From positions 1-64,000 of the forward strand of contig CAZJLP010000002.1 in NCBI GenBank assembly GCA_964546955.1: a DNA stretch of 64,000 nucleotides. The letters are read 5' to 3'. The DNA comes from CAZJLP01 sp964546955 (lineage in GTDB: Bacteria > Verrucomicrobiota > Verrucomicrobiia > Opitutales > Opitutaceae). The notes beneath the pieces were generated by a model. The model saw nothing but the letters and a program-made list of their open reading frames with translations, did no database searches and was not told the origin of the DNA. Shown piece by piece: positions 51,958 to 60,202 of this stretch. Each line of letters opens with the position of its first letter. Within the stretch, counting starts at the first letter, position 1. Made by a program: the position numbers and the translations under genes.

Positions 51958-54201
51958 ATGAAGCTACCCACTCCCTGCAGCCGGGGCATCCTTCCGGCTC
52001 TCTTGATTGCTGGCGCGTTCAGCAGCGCGTTGGCCCAAACGCGGACTGCATTCACACTGTCCGACTTTGGCGGCATCGAAGAACCGGCCGTCATCTATAA
52101 TCCCGGGACGGACACCTTTACCTCCGACAGTTTTCCGAACATCACAGACGAAGGCGGCGGACGGTACCGGATGTATCTCCGCTTTCGAGCAAACCAGTGG
52201 TGGGATGGCGACCGCACCACCACGAGCGAAGACCGGCAGCGCGCCGAGGTAAAAGTGCTCGGACCCCGGCAGAAACCGGGCCAAACCTTCGAGTACGCTT
52301 CCACCTGGCGGACCGATCCGGCCATGGTCGTCGGCAACCGGTTTTGCCACATCACGCAGGTAAAAGGCTACGGCAGCGGCGACATCGGCACACCGCTGAT
52401 CACCACGACGCTGCGCCGCGACAATCGCGTGAACGTCGAATTCCACTCGAGCGGCGGGGGCGACGGCAATGCCCGCAGCTGGACGTGGGCCCCGGGCGCA
52501 TGGACGCGCAGCGCCATCCGCCTCAAGATCAGTACGAATCCGGATGGTTACATCCTCGCCTCCGTCAACGGGGATGCCTTCACCGGCGTGACCAATCGGG
52601 CGATGTATCGCACCGGTGCGCCTGAGTATCAACCCAAGTGGGGCCTCTACCGCGGCGCCGACAATAGCCAGCCTTTTGGCGACAATTACATGGAGCATGA
52701 ACTCGTCACGGCCACGGTGATTGATGCTCCGCCGCCACCGCCCCCACCGACCAATCAACCACCCCCCGCGGGTACGCTGCTGCAGGAAGCCGAGCGGCTC
52801 CCCCTTTCGAGCGTGGGCGCCGGCACCGCCGTGCAGAACGACTCAAATAACAGCGAAGGAAAGTGGATGGCTCTCCAAGCCGATGGGGCGGGAGACTATG
52901 TGGACTACACGCTTTCGCCCGTGCCCGCCGGGACGTATCGTTTGAAATTCAAATACAAAGGCCACCCAAGCCGCGGACAGCTCACGCTGCATCTCGACGG
53001 CGCGCAGATTGGTGGCGTGATTGACCAGTACTCGGCCAACTCCGTGTATCCGGTAATCGACTTCGGCCTTGTCACGTTCCCGACCGAAAGTTCCCACATC
53101 GTGCGCCTGACTTGCGTGGGTCGCAATCCCGCGTCCGATGCCTACACCCTCTCGGCGGATTATTTCTTCCTCGATGACGGTCTGCCGCCAGCTACCGCCA
53201 TCGGCACGCCGGTCGAAGTGGAAACCCTGCCTTTCGTCGCCAACGGCGCCTCGACCGCGCCGCAGAGCGACGCCAACAACAGCGGCGGCCGTTGGCTCGC
53301 GCTCCAAGCCAGTCGCGCCGGCCCGTACATCGAGTTCACGCTGGGTCGAATCCCACGGGGCACGTACACCCTCCTGATGAAATATAAGTCTCACCCGGGA
53401 CGCGGCACGCTGGTCGCAAGTATGGACGGGGCCGCCCTCGGAGGACCGATCGACCAGTATTCAAATCCGCAGGCTTATCCCGAGGTCACGCTCGGCACGG
53501 TCCGCTTTGCCGCCTCGGGTTCGCACACCCTCCGTCTCACTTGTATCGGCCGCAACCCGGCTTCGAGCGCGTTTACCCTCTCGGCTGATACGATCACATT
53601 GGTGCCGGATACAAACGCGCCCGAACTGGAGTTGCCTGAAGACATTATCGTCGAAGCGACAAGCCCAGCTGGGGCGACGGTGAACTTCGATGTCACGGCG
53701 ACCGACGCAGAGGACGGCGTGGTGCCGGTCACCGTGACGCCTCCCTCGGGCTCTGTCTTCCCGCTCGGGATGACGTTTGTCAGCGCCACTGCCCGCGATT
53801 TCGCCGGCAACGAAACGAGCGGCAAGTTCGTGGTGGCCGTCGCCGACCTGACTCCACCGACGATCGCCACGCTCCAGGCCTCGCCGGATTCGCTCTGGCC
53901 GGCCAATCACAAGATGGTCCCTGTGACGATCTCGGCCGAGGTCGCCGACATCGCCGATCCGGCCCCGCGTGCGAAGATCGTGGCGGTCGCCAGCAACGAG
54001 CCCGCCAACGGCTCCGGTGACGGCAACACAAACACCGACTGGCGCACCACCGGAGACCTCACGCTTGAACTCCGCGCAGAACGCTCCGGCGGCGGCACCG
54101 GCCGCATCTACACGATCACCGTCGAAGCCACCGACGCTTCTGGCAACGTCTCCCAGAAAACGATCGACGTGCACGTCACCCACGACCGGGGAAAAGCATA
54201 A
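51958..54201 (+). CDS. Secreted multi-domain polysaccharide lyase, heparin-lyase-I/PL20-like
   Basis: A 747-residue secreted protein. Signal peptide 1-26. Residues about 30-255 are a beta-jelly-roll: DEGGGRYRMYLRFRA, RQRAEVKVLGPRQKPGQTFEY and FHITQVK-type strands, as in polysaccharide lyases of the heparin lyase I/PL20 kind, so it cuts an acidic polysaccharide by elimination. A Pro-rich linker follows. Two tandem repeats of about 130 residues (275-405 and 415-550), sharing LALQA, DQYS and RLTCxGRNPAS motifs, look like carbohydrate-binding modules. A HYR domain (about 555-635) and a C-terminal Ig-like domain (640-747) follow. The exact substrate is unknown. A terminator follows at 54227. Confidence 0.8.
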   Translation: MKLPTPCSRGILPALLIAGAFSSALAQTRTAFTLSDFGGIEEPAVIYNPGTDTFTSDSFPNITDEGGGRYRMYLRFRANQWWDGDRTTTSEDRQRAEVKVLGPRQKPGQTFEYASTWRTDPAMVVGNRFCHITQVKGYGSGDIGTPLITTTLRRDNRVNVEFHSSGGGDGNARSWTWAPGAWTRSAIRLKISTNPDGYILASVNGDAFTGVTNRAMYRTGAPEYQPKWGLYRGADNSQPFGDNYMEHELVTATVIDAPPPPPPPTNQPPPAGTLLQEAERLPLSSVGAGTAVQNDSNNSEGKWMALQADGAGDYVDYTLSPVPAGTYRLKFKYKGHPSRGQLTLHLDGAQIGGVIDQYSANSVYPVIDFGLVTFPTESSHIVRLTCVGRNPASDAYTLSADYFFLDDGLPPATAIGTPVEVETLPFVANGASTAPQSDANNSGGRWLALQASRAGPYIEFTLGRIPRGTYTLLMKYKSHPGRGTLVASMDGAALGGPIDQYSNPQAYPEVTLGTVRFAASGSHTLRLTCIGRNPASSAFTLSADTITLVPDTNAPELELPEDIIVEATSPAGATVNFDVTATDAEDGVVPVTVTPPSGSVFPLGMTFVSATARDFAGNETSGKFVVAVADLTPPTIATLQASPDSLWPANHKMVPVTISAEVADIADPAPRAKIVAVASNEPANGSGDGNTNTDWRTTGDLTLELRAERSGGGTGRIYTITVEATDASGNVSQKTIDVHVTHDRGKA

Positions 54202-54226
54202 AAATTATACACTGCTGATACGTACG

Positions 54227-54258
54227 ACGGCCGGGACTGATGTCCCGGCCGTTTTTTT
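54227..54258 (+). terminator. Rho-independent terminator of the lyase gene
   Basis: ACGGCCGGGA (54227-54236) and TCCCGGCCGT (54243-54252) form a perfect 10-bp stem with a 6-nt loop, followed by seven T. It lies 26 bases past the lyase stop. Confidence 0.93.
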
Positions 54259-54382
54259 GCCCCGGTTTCCAGGTACCCTTTACCTTTGCGTACGGTTTCT
54301 ATCGCGTGTTGAAAACTCAGGCCATGCGTGCGCTAGAACGTCCGGTCTATCGAAACCCTTGGACGAATACGAGCGAAACGAA

Positions 54383-54634
54383 ATGAATGACGTGGAAGCA
54401 AACACCCGCGTCAAAAGTGGAAAGTCGAACGGGCACATCGCAAATCTCGATCTTTTGCGCGCTGTGGGCGCGCTCTCAGTCACCTTGTTTCATTTATCCC
54501 GCGGCGGTCTTCTGTTCGAGGGCAGCTTTATGCAGCGGGTATTCGAGCAAGGGTATTTGGGCGTCGATCTCTTCTTTGTCATTTCGGGTTTTGTGATCCC
54601 TCTGGTTGAGGGTACGGTCTACGGACGTAGGTAA
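54383..54634 (+). pseudogene. Truncated acyltransferase 3 (OafA/YrhL type), N-terminal remnant
   Basis: An 83-residue open frame that matches only the start of an OafA-type acyltransferase: HIANLDLLRAVGALSVTLFHL (first membrane helix with the family RAxAxxxVxxxH-like pattern) and GYLGVDLFFVISGFVIP, a hallmark segment. A full protein has about 350-400 residues and ten membrane helices. Here the frame stops after YGRR, and no continuation appears in the other frames. The ATG at 54383 opens the fragment. The remnant ends about 285 bases before a tRNA gene, which suggests a deletion or integration junction. It is not expected to be functional. Confidence 0.72.
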
Positions 54635-54875
54635 CAAGTATCCTTTCTTCCCCCGGAAACAAAGGACGCGCTGACTCCGACAAGCCGATGGCGGGTCGCA
54701 CATTTGCTTATTGGTAGAAGTACCAGGGTTTGGGTCGGGAATGTGGCTCCGACACGCCCGAGATTGATCGCTGCGACGCCGCCACACATCGATGTCCAAC
54801 TGCCCGCCGGGGGACGGCGGGCTCCCACCTTTGCTTTCGCACTCCCACACACACCCAAAGGATCTGATAACGCTA

Positions 54876-54903
54876 TTGCCCTGACACGGAGTTCATCTAA
54901 CAG
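54876..54903 (+). promoter_or_regulatory. Possible tRNA promoter
   Basis: TTGCCC, 16-base spacer, TAACAG; the second box ends 16 bases before the mature tRNA. Each hexamer differs from consensus at two or more positions, so this is weak. Confidence 0.3.
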
Positions 54904-54918
54904 ATCTATTCCAATGCC

Positions 54919-54994
54919 GGGCCTATAGCTCAACGGTTAGAGCAGAGGACTCATAATCCTTTGGTTCTGGGTTCGAATCCCAGTGGGCCCACCA
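54919..54994 (+). tRNA. tRNA with CAT anticodon, probably tRNA-Ile2 (lysidine) rather than elongator tRNA-Met
   Basis: A 76-base tRNA with encoded CCA. The acceptor GGGCCTA pairs with TGGGCCC, one G-T wobble; the D arm, a 5-bp anticodon stem GAGGA/TCCTT, the loop CTCATAA with anticodon CAT, and the T arm GTTCGAATC are all normal. A CAT anticodon serves initiator Met, elongator Met or Ile2, the last modified to lysidine by TilS. It lacks the three G-C pairs of the initiator. C4-G69 and C5-G68 in the acceptor stem are TilS-favoured pairs described for Escherichia coli tRNA-Ile2, so Ile2 is more likely; this is inference. Confidence 0.9.
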
Positions 54995-55094
54995 TCGCTG
55001 CGAGTTGCCATCGGTGAATGGCCGGAGGCGATTTACCGCCAACCATCAGTGGGCTCGGGCGTTACTTTCGTTCGAAGGGGTGGACAGTGGGGGC

Positions 55095-55619
55095 GTGAAT
55101 CGCCCTTGGATAAGTCTCGGTGAACTGACGCAACAGGTCGCACACCTTCAGGCGGAGCTGGGCCGCGCGGGCGACGCGACCGAGCAGGCGCTGGCACAGG
55201 TGAAATGTTTGCAGGACGAGCTGGCGGAGATGCGTCTAGAAATCGCCCGGCTCACTCAAAGGTTAGCAGGGCAGTCGTTCTCAGCAGGGGGAAAGCCCTT
55301 GGCCACGGCGGATGATTTTGTCGCATTGAAAAACCTAGCGACCGAGCCGGCGGCTCCGCGCGGTTTGCCTCAGGTCTGCGAAGCCCTGCCCGGCAACACT
55401 GCTTTCGGAGTAAAATTCAAAGCCCGGGCCTGTTTCAAAGTCGCGCCGCCTCAAGCGGGCGATCGTTGCGATGCCCTCCACTGTTCGCTCCCGGCGGCCG
55501 CGCCCTGCATCGCGTGCGACGCATACCCGGACTGGGCGCTCTACGTCTGCGCCTTGCACTTGCGCATCATCGACGAACGCACCTCGCACGCTGTGGATGG
55601 AGCCGATCCCGCCTGGTGA
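55095..55619 (+). CDS. Doubtful protein with a predicted coiled coil
   Basis: A 174-residue frame starting 100 bases after the tRNA. Residues about 8-60 form a clear heptad pattern (LGELTQQVAHLQAELGRAG, then QDELAEMRLEIARLTQRL), which is unlikely to occur by chance. After residue 75 the sequence becomes Cys-rich and less protein-like (CDALHCSLPAAAPCIACD), so it may be a degraded or frameshifted gene. The GTG start at 55095 is a guess; a TTG at 55005 also opens the frame. No family is recognised. Confidence 0.4.
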   Translation: MNRPWISLGELTQQVAHLQAELGRAGDATEQALAQVKCLQDELAEMRLEIARLTQRLAGQSFSAGGKPLATADDFVALKNLATEPAAPRGLPQVCEALPGNTAFGVKFKARACFKVAPPQAGDRCDALHCSLPAAAPCIACDAYPDWALYVCALHLRIIDERTSHAVDGADPAW

Positions 55620-55877
55620 CCACTCTCGAGCATCCGTGCGGTCTTCATAACACTGCAAGGGTTGCTTGCGCGATTTGGGAAACCCCCGGGAACAGCGTCT
55701 CAGCACGTTGTTTTCCGCCGTCCGTCGCCTTCTGAAAGTCCACCTGCGCCCGAACACTTAATGTCGGAGGGCCGCCATGCAACGTCGGTTACGGGAAATC
55801 CCCGCAGATATGTCGGGGAAGCGCGCCCATGGCGGTGCTAAACGAAATCGTTATAGTGGTAGTCCAGTTCGAGGCCT

Positions 55878-56225
55878 ATGCTGTATTTTCGAATCAACGT
55901 TACGCCGGCAGAAGGCACGCCTTCCGAAGCCATCGCACACGTATTGATCGAAGCCGAAGGGATTCAGAAGGCAGCCGCGGAAGTGGTTCGGCGTCTTCAC
56001 TCCGACCGGTGGCGGATCATCGACGTGCTGACTGCCCGGACGCTGCATTCCGACGAACGCTTTCGCGGCAACGAGCCCTTGGCGCAAGCACTGCGAGAAG
56101 CGGAAGAACGCGGTTTCTCTTTCTACGTGGAAACACCCTTTGTGCAGGAGCCGGTGTACGATTACTCCGGACGCCTTCCCTACCCTGAAAGCGATTCCGC
56201 CGAGGGGTCGCTGCAAGCGAGCTGA
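55878..56225 (+). CDS. Small protein of unknown family, paralogue of the 50.8-kb gene
   Basis: A 115-residue soluble protein. It shares with the protein at 50773-51114 an MLYF/MLYY start and the core IAHVLIEAEGIQKA..., RWRIIDVLTAR, AEERGFSFYVETP. It lacks the Ala-rich tail of that paralogue and instead ends in PYPESDSAEGSLQAS. An alternating strand-helix-strand-helix-strand pattern is suggested. It lies 258 bases downstream of a doubtful coiled-coil gene and 151 bases before a propeller kinase. Function unknown. Confidence 0.72.
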   Translation: MLYFRINVTPAEGTPSEAIAHVLIEAEGIQKAAAEVVRRLHSDRWRIIDVLTARTLHSDERFRGNEPLAQALREAEERGFSFYVETPFVQEPVYDYSGRLPYPESDSAEGSLQAS

Positions 56226-56376
56226 GACGAGGGCTGCCGGGAGTGATCTCGATCTTGGGGGCTCGCGGTCTTCTGTCTCATAAGTTGTTTTACCATAGCG
56301 ACCTACCAAATCACTAACGAGCGTGTTATGGGCCAAAATCCCTTAAGTTCCCGCACGCGAAGCCGATGTAGGACTG

Positions 56377-59300
56377 TTGTTCCCCCCGCTTCATGTCTCG
56401 CCGACGAACCCGTGCGGTTGCGTCGTTCGCACAGCTCGTCTCGCGACGCGACGCGCGCCGGGATTGAACGCGTGGGTCGGCGCTTTGTTTAGCCGACTCT
56501 GTTGCGCCGCCTTCGCATTGGCCGTGGTTTCCGCGCAGGCGATTGAACGCAGCGATCCACAAGCGGGATACGTCTCGCTGGCCTGGGGCACCGACGCCGG
56601 CCTGCCTCAGCCAATCGGCGATTTGGTCCAAACACGGGACGGATATTTGTGGGTCGGCACTCAGGGTGGCTTGGCCCGCTTCGACGGCGTGCGTTTCACT
56701 CTTTTCCGAACTTCCAATACCCCCGCACTTCGAAATGAAGGGGTTCAAGCCTTGCTCGAAGACCGCGCTGGCAATCTATGGATCGGAACGGACCGCGGTC
56801 TCGTCCGCTATCGAGAGGGGAAGTTCGAATTCGTGGGCCTGCCCGAGGCCTCCATTCTCTCAATTGTGGAGGACAACCGCGGCATGCTGTGGCTCGGATC
56901 GCGCAAGGGACTTTTCACTTACCGTGACGGCAAAATCGAATCTTTCGACAACCGACCGGAACTCCAGGGGGTGCGAGTCCGCTACGTCTTCGAAGACTCG
57001 CGTCATCGCATTTGGATCGCTGTGGCCCGAAAGCCCGCGCTCGTCTGGGAGAACGGGACCGTCACGCCCGTGCGCGTCGGCGGCATCCTTATGGAGGATG
57101 TGGAAACGTTCGCGGAGTCGCGCGAGGGGTCAATCTGGATGGCTACGAATGACAATGGCCTGTGGCGGCTGCACAATAATGCTTTGAAGCGCTACGGCAC
57201 GGAAGAGGGCCTCGGTGCGAATTCCACCTGGCGCGTATTTGTCGATAAATTGGATAACGTCTGGGTGGCCGCGGGTGGACTGTATGTGCTCGGCCGCGGC
57301 GGTCCCGATCGCTTTGGCGCCGCTCTTCCGCAGGCGATGGAAAGTTTTCGTCCCATGTGCGAGGATCGCGAAGGAAATCTCTGGCTGGGAACCATTGGCG
57401 ACGGCCTGATCCAGGTGCGACCGACCGGCTTTCGCATGCTCTCCCAGCACAACGGTCTTCCCCCCGGGACTGTTCGCACCATCATGGAGGACAACGACCG
57501 CAATCTGTGGCTGGCGGTCGGACGCGGCGGACCCATCAAGGTGAACCCCCAGGGTCGCATGGAAGCATTTGGCGCGGACGAAGGTTTCCGCGTGGATGTC
57601 TCGGGCCAGGCAGTTGGCCCCGACGGCAGCATCTGGCTGGGCATGCGCAAGGGCCTTCAGGTGATCCGCAATGGGAAAGTCGAAGACTTTCCGGAGTACG
57701 CCGGCGTGCTTGGCATGATGCGCGACAGCCGCGGCGCGATCTGGCTGGGGCGCGACGCCGCCGCGGTCGTGAAATTTCAAAACGGTCAATTCGAACAGAT
57801 CGGCGGGCTGAATGGAGTCCCCCCGGCCACGGCCGTTTGTTTCGCGGAGGATAGCCGGGGGGCGATCTACCTGGGCTTTTCCCGCGAAGGCATGGCTGTT
57901 CTGCACGAGGGCAAAGTCACCGTGTGGACGGAAAAGAATGGCCTGCCCAACAACGATCTTCGCGTCATTTACCCCGACAAGGAAGGCAATGTCTGGATCG
58001 GCACGCGCAGCCATGGCTTGGCGGTCTTCGACGGTGGAAGCTGGCTGAACCCGCCGGCGTTTCGCGACAACTTTCAAGGCTTGGTCTCTTCGATCGTCGA
58101 AGACGACCACGGCAACGTCTTTCTTGGAACGCTGCGCGGCATTTTTTGGGCGCCAAAAAAGGAAATCCTGGCGATGGCTCGCGGAGGTCCTCCGGCCCAT
58201 TTCCGTCACGCGCTGCTTTCGGACGGCGTGCGCAGCAATCAGGTGTACGCTTCGACTCAACCGGTTTCCTGGAAAGCCAGGGACGGCACCTTCTGGTTCG
58301 CCATGCGGCAGGGCGCCGTGAACGTCGACCCGCGCAATATTCCGCTCAACCATGTGCCTCCTCCTGTTTTCATTGAAACGATGACGGCGGACGACCGCTC
58401 TTTCGATGTGCGGTCGAATCCCACCCTGCCCGCGGGCACCCGGACCTTGTCGATCGACTACACCGCCCTGAGCTACGTGCGTCCGGCGTATGTCAAATTC
58501 AGATACAAACTGGAGGGACATGACGACCGTTGGGTCGAACCCGGCGCCCGGCGGGCCGCCTACTACAGCAACCTGGGGCACGGCCAGTACCGGTTTCGGG
58601 TGGTAGCCTGCAACAACGACGGCGTCTGGAACGAAGAGGGGGCCTCGTTTGCCTTCACGATTCAGCCTTTCTTCTATCAAACCCTGTGGTTCCGCTTATC
58701 CGGGCTCGTCCTGATCGCCGGAGCCGCCTGGGTGGGTTATCGGTTTCGCATGCGCGCGATCAATCGCCGCGCCAAGGAGCTGGCCGAGACCAACACGGAA
58801 TTGGAGCGCCGGGCGGCGGAGCGCACGACGGAGCTGGCGCGCTCCTACGAGACGCTGCGCGCTTCGGAGTATTTTTATCAATCGCTCGTGGAAAGCCTCC
58901 CTCAGCTGATTTTACGCAAAGACATTAATGGACGGATTACCTATGTGAATTCCGCCTTCGCCGAGGTCTTGCGCAAGCCGATCGCGGAGATCGTGGGCAA
59001 GTTCGAGAAGGACCTCTATCCGGCGGAGCTGGCGGCGAGTTTTCGGGAAGACGATGAGCGCATCATGCGCACGCGGCAGTCCCGCGAATTCGAGGACTCC
59101 ATCGAACGAAACGGCCAGAAGCTGTACCTCCACGTCAAAAAGGTGCCGTTGTATGACGAGAAGCAGGCCCCAATCGGCGTGCAGGTCCTTTTTTGGGATA
59201 TGACGGTCTTCCGCGAAACCGAGCAACAGCTCAAAATCGCGCAGCGCGAACTTATCGAGACTTCCCGCTTGGCCGGCATGGCCGAAGTGGCGACCGGTGT

Positions 59301-60129
59301 CCTTCACAATATCGGCAATGCGCTCAACAGCGTGAATACCTCGGCCACCCTCGCGGCCGAGCGGATCGGCGCGATGAAAACCCCGAGCCTACTGAAAGCC
59401 GTGCAGTTGATACTTGAGCATCGCGATCGACTCTCCGACTTCGTGGCGAATGATCCGCGCGGACGGCAATTGCCTGACTTCCTGACCCAAGTCGCCGAGC
59501 GGCTTCACAAGGAGCGGGATGGCGCGGTGGAAGAATTGCAAGCGCTTCGCACGGGGGTCGAGCACGTGAAAGAAATCGTCGTGGCGCAACAGAGTTACGC
59601 CCACGTCTCGGGACTTACCGAAGTCGTGCCGATGACCGAACTGGTCGAGAGCGCGCTGCGCATCGCCGAGGCCTCGCTCCGCCGGCACGCCATCACTCTA
59701 GTTCGGGAATTCGAGCCGACTCCTCCCGTCACCGTGCAGCGGCAAAAGGCGCTTCAGATCCTCGTCAATCTCGTCAACAATGCGAAAGACTCCATGAGCG
59801 CCGCTCGCGTGCCGAACGCTCAGATGGTCCTCCGCATCCGCCTGTCGCCGGACAACTTTGTCGAGATGGAGGTCACCGACAACGGCTCGGGCATCGCCCC
59901 CGAAAACCTCACGCGCATTTTCGCTTTCGGTTTTACCACCAAGAAGGACGGCCACGGCTTTGGCCTGCATAGCAGCGCTCTCGCGGCGCGCGAAATGGGA
60001 GGATCTCTCACCGTGACGAGCCCCGGCGCGGGTCTCGGCGCAACGTTCACCGTCAGGTTGCCCGCAGCGATCGCGGAACGCAACGGCGGCCCGGCTAGCC
60101 AGGCCGCCACATCGTCATCCGCCGCGTAG
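56377..60129 (+). CDS. Beta-propeller sensor histidine kinase without receiver domain
   Basis: A 1250-residue sensor kinase. A hydrophobic signal/anchor (about 38-55) precedes two Reg_prop propellers (about 65-660, repeated WxGT-type blades), a Y_Y_Y domain (to about 760), a transmembrane segment (about 770-790), a coiled coil, a PAS domain (about 830-940), a His-phosphotransfer region with VLHNIGNALNSVN and a HATPase domain (VNNAKDSM, DNGSGIAPENL, TTKKDGHGFGLHSSALAA). The HxIGNALN type H-box differs from the DFNNLL type of the kinase at 45.7-49.8 kb. No receiver follows, so it needs a separate response regulator. The start is uncertain: TTG at 56377, or TTG at 56464 nearer the anchor; there is no in-frame ATG. 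Confidence 0.88.
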   Translation: MFPPLHVSPTNPCGCVVRTARLATRRAPGLNAWVGALFSRLCCAAFALAVVSAQAIERSDPQAGYVSLAWGTDAGLPQPIGDLVQTRDGYLWVGTQGGLARFDGVRFTLFRTSNTPALRNEGVQALLEDRAGNLWIGTDRGLVRYREGKFEFVGLPEASILSIVEDNRGMLWLGSRKGLFTYRDGKIESFDNRPELQGVRVRYVFEDSRHRIWIAVARKPALVWENGTVTPVRVGGILMEDVETFAESREGSIWMATNDNGLWRLHNNALKRYGTEEGLGANSTWRVFVDKLDNVWVAAGGLYVLGRGGPDRFGAALPQAMESFRPMCEDREGNLWLGTIGDGLIQVRPTGFRMLSQHNGLPPGTVRTIMEDNDRNLWLAVGRGGPIKVNPQGRMEAFGADEGFRVDVSGQAVGPDGSIWLGMRKGLQVIRNGKVEDFPEYAGVLGMMRDSRGAIWLGRDAAAVVKFQNGQFEQIGGLNGVPPATAVCFAEDSRGAIYLGFSREGMAVLHEGKVTVWTEKNGLPNNDLRVIYPDKEGNVWIGTRSHGLAVFDGGSWLNPPAFRDNFQGLVSSIVEDDHGNVFLGTLRGIFWAPKKEILAMARGGPPAHFRHALLSDGVRSNQVYASTQPVSWKARDGTFWFAMRQGAVNVDPRNIPLNHVPPPVFIETMTADDRSFDVRSNPTLPAGTRTLSIDYTALSYVRPAYVKFRYKLEGHDDRWVEPGARRAAYYSNLGHGQYRFRVVACNNDGVWNEEGASFAFTIQPFFYQTLWFRLSGLVLIAGAAWVGYRFRMRAINRRAKELAETNTELERRAAERTTELARSYETLRASEYFYQSLVESLPQLILRKDINGRITYVNSAFAEVLRKPIAEIVGKFEKDLYPAELAASFREDDERIMRTRQSREFEDSIERNGQKLYLHVKKVPLYDEKQAPIGVQVLFWDMTVFRETEQQLKIAQRELIETSRLAGMAEVATGVLHNIGNALNSVNTSATLAAERIGAMKTPSLLKAVQLILEHRDRLSDFVANDPRGRQLPDFLTQVAERLHKERDGAVEELQALRTGVEHVKEIVVAQQSYAHVSGLTEVVPMTELVESALRIAEASLRRHAITLVREFEPTPPVTVQRQKALQILVNLVNNAKDSMSAARVPNAQMVLRIRLSPDNFVEMEVTDNGSGIAPENLTRIFAFGFTTKKDGHGFGLHSSALAAREMGGSLTVTSPGAGLGATFTVRLPAAIAERNGGPASQAATSSSAA

Positions 60130-60202
60130 CGCGAGGCCGCCTCGTAAGACCCAGCGCCCTCGGGACGCTCCGCGCCCAACGAAGACCTTCAGCCCAAGCC
60201 GG

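Noticed and set aside
55335..55757. Minus-strand 140-residue frame near the tRNA
   Set aside because: Arg-rich, no motif, opposite to a frame with a heptad pattern.
54919..56376. Mobile island beyond the tRNA
   Set aside because: No integrase, no second copy of the tRNA 3' end and no transposase were seen in the window.
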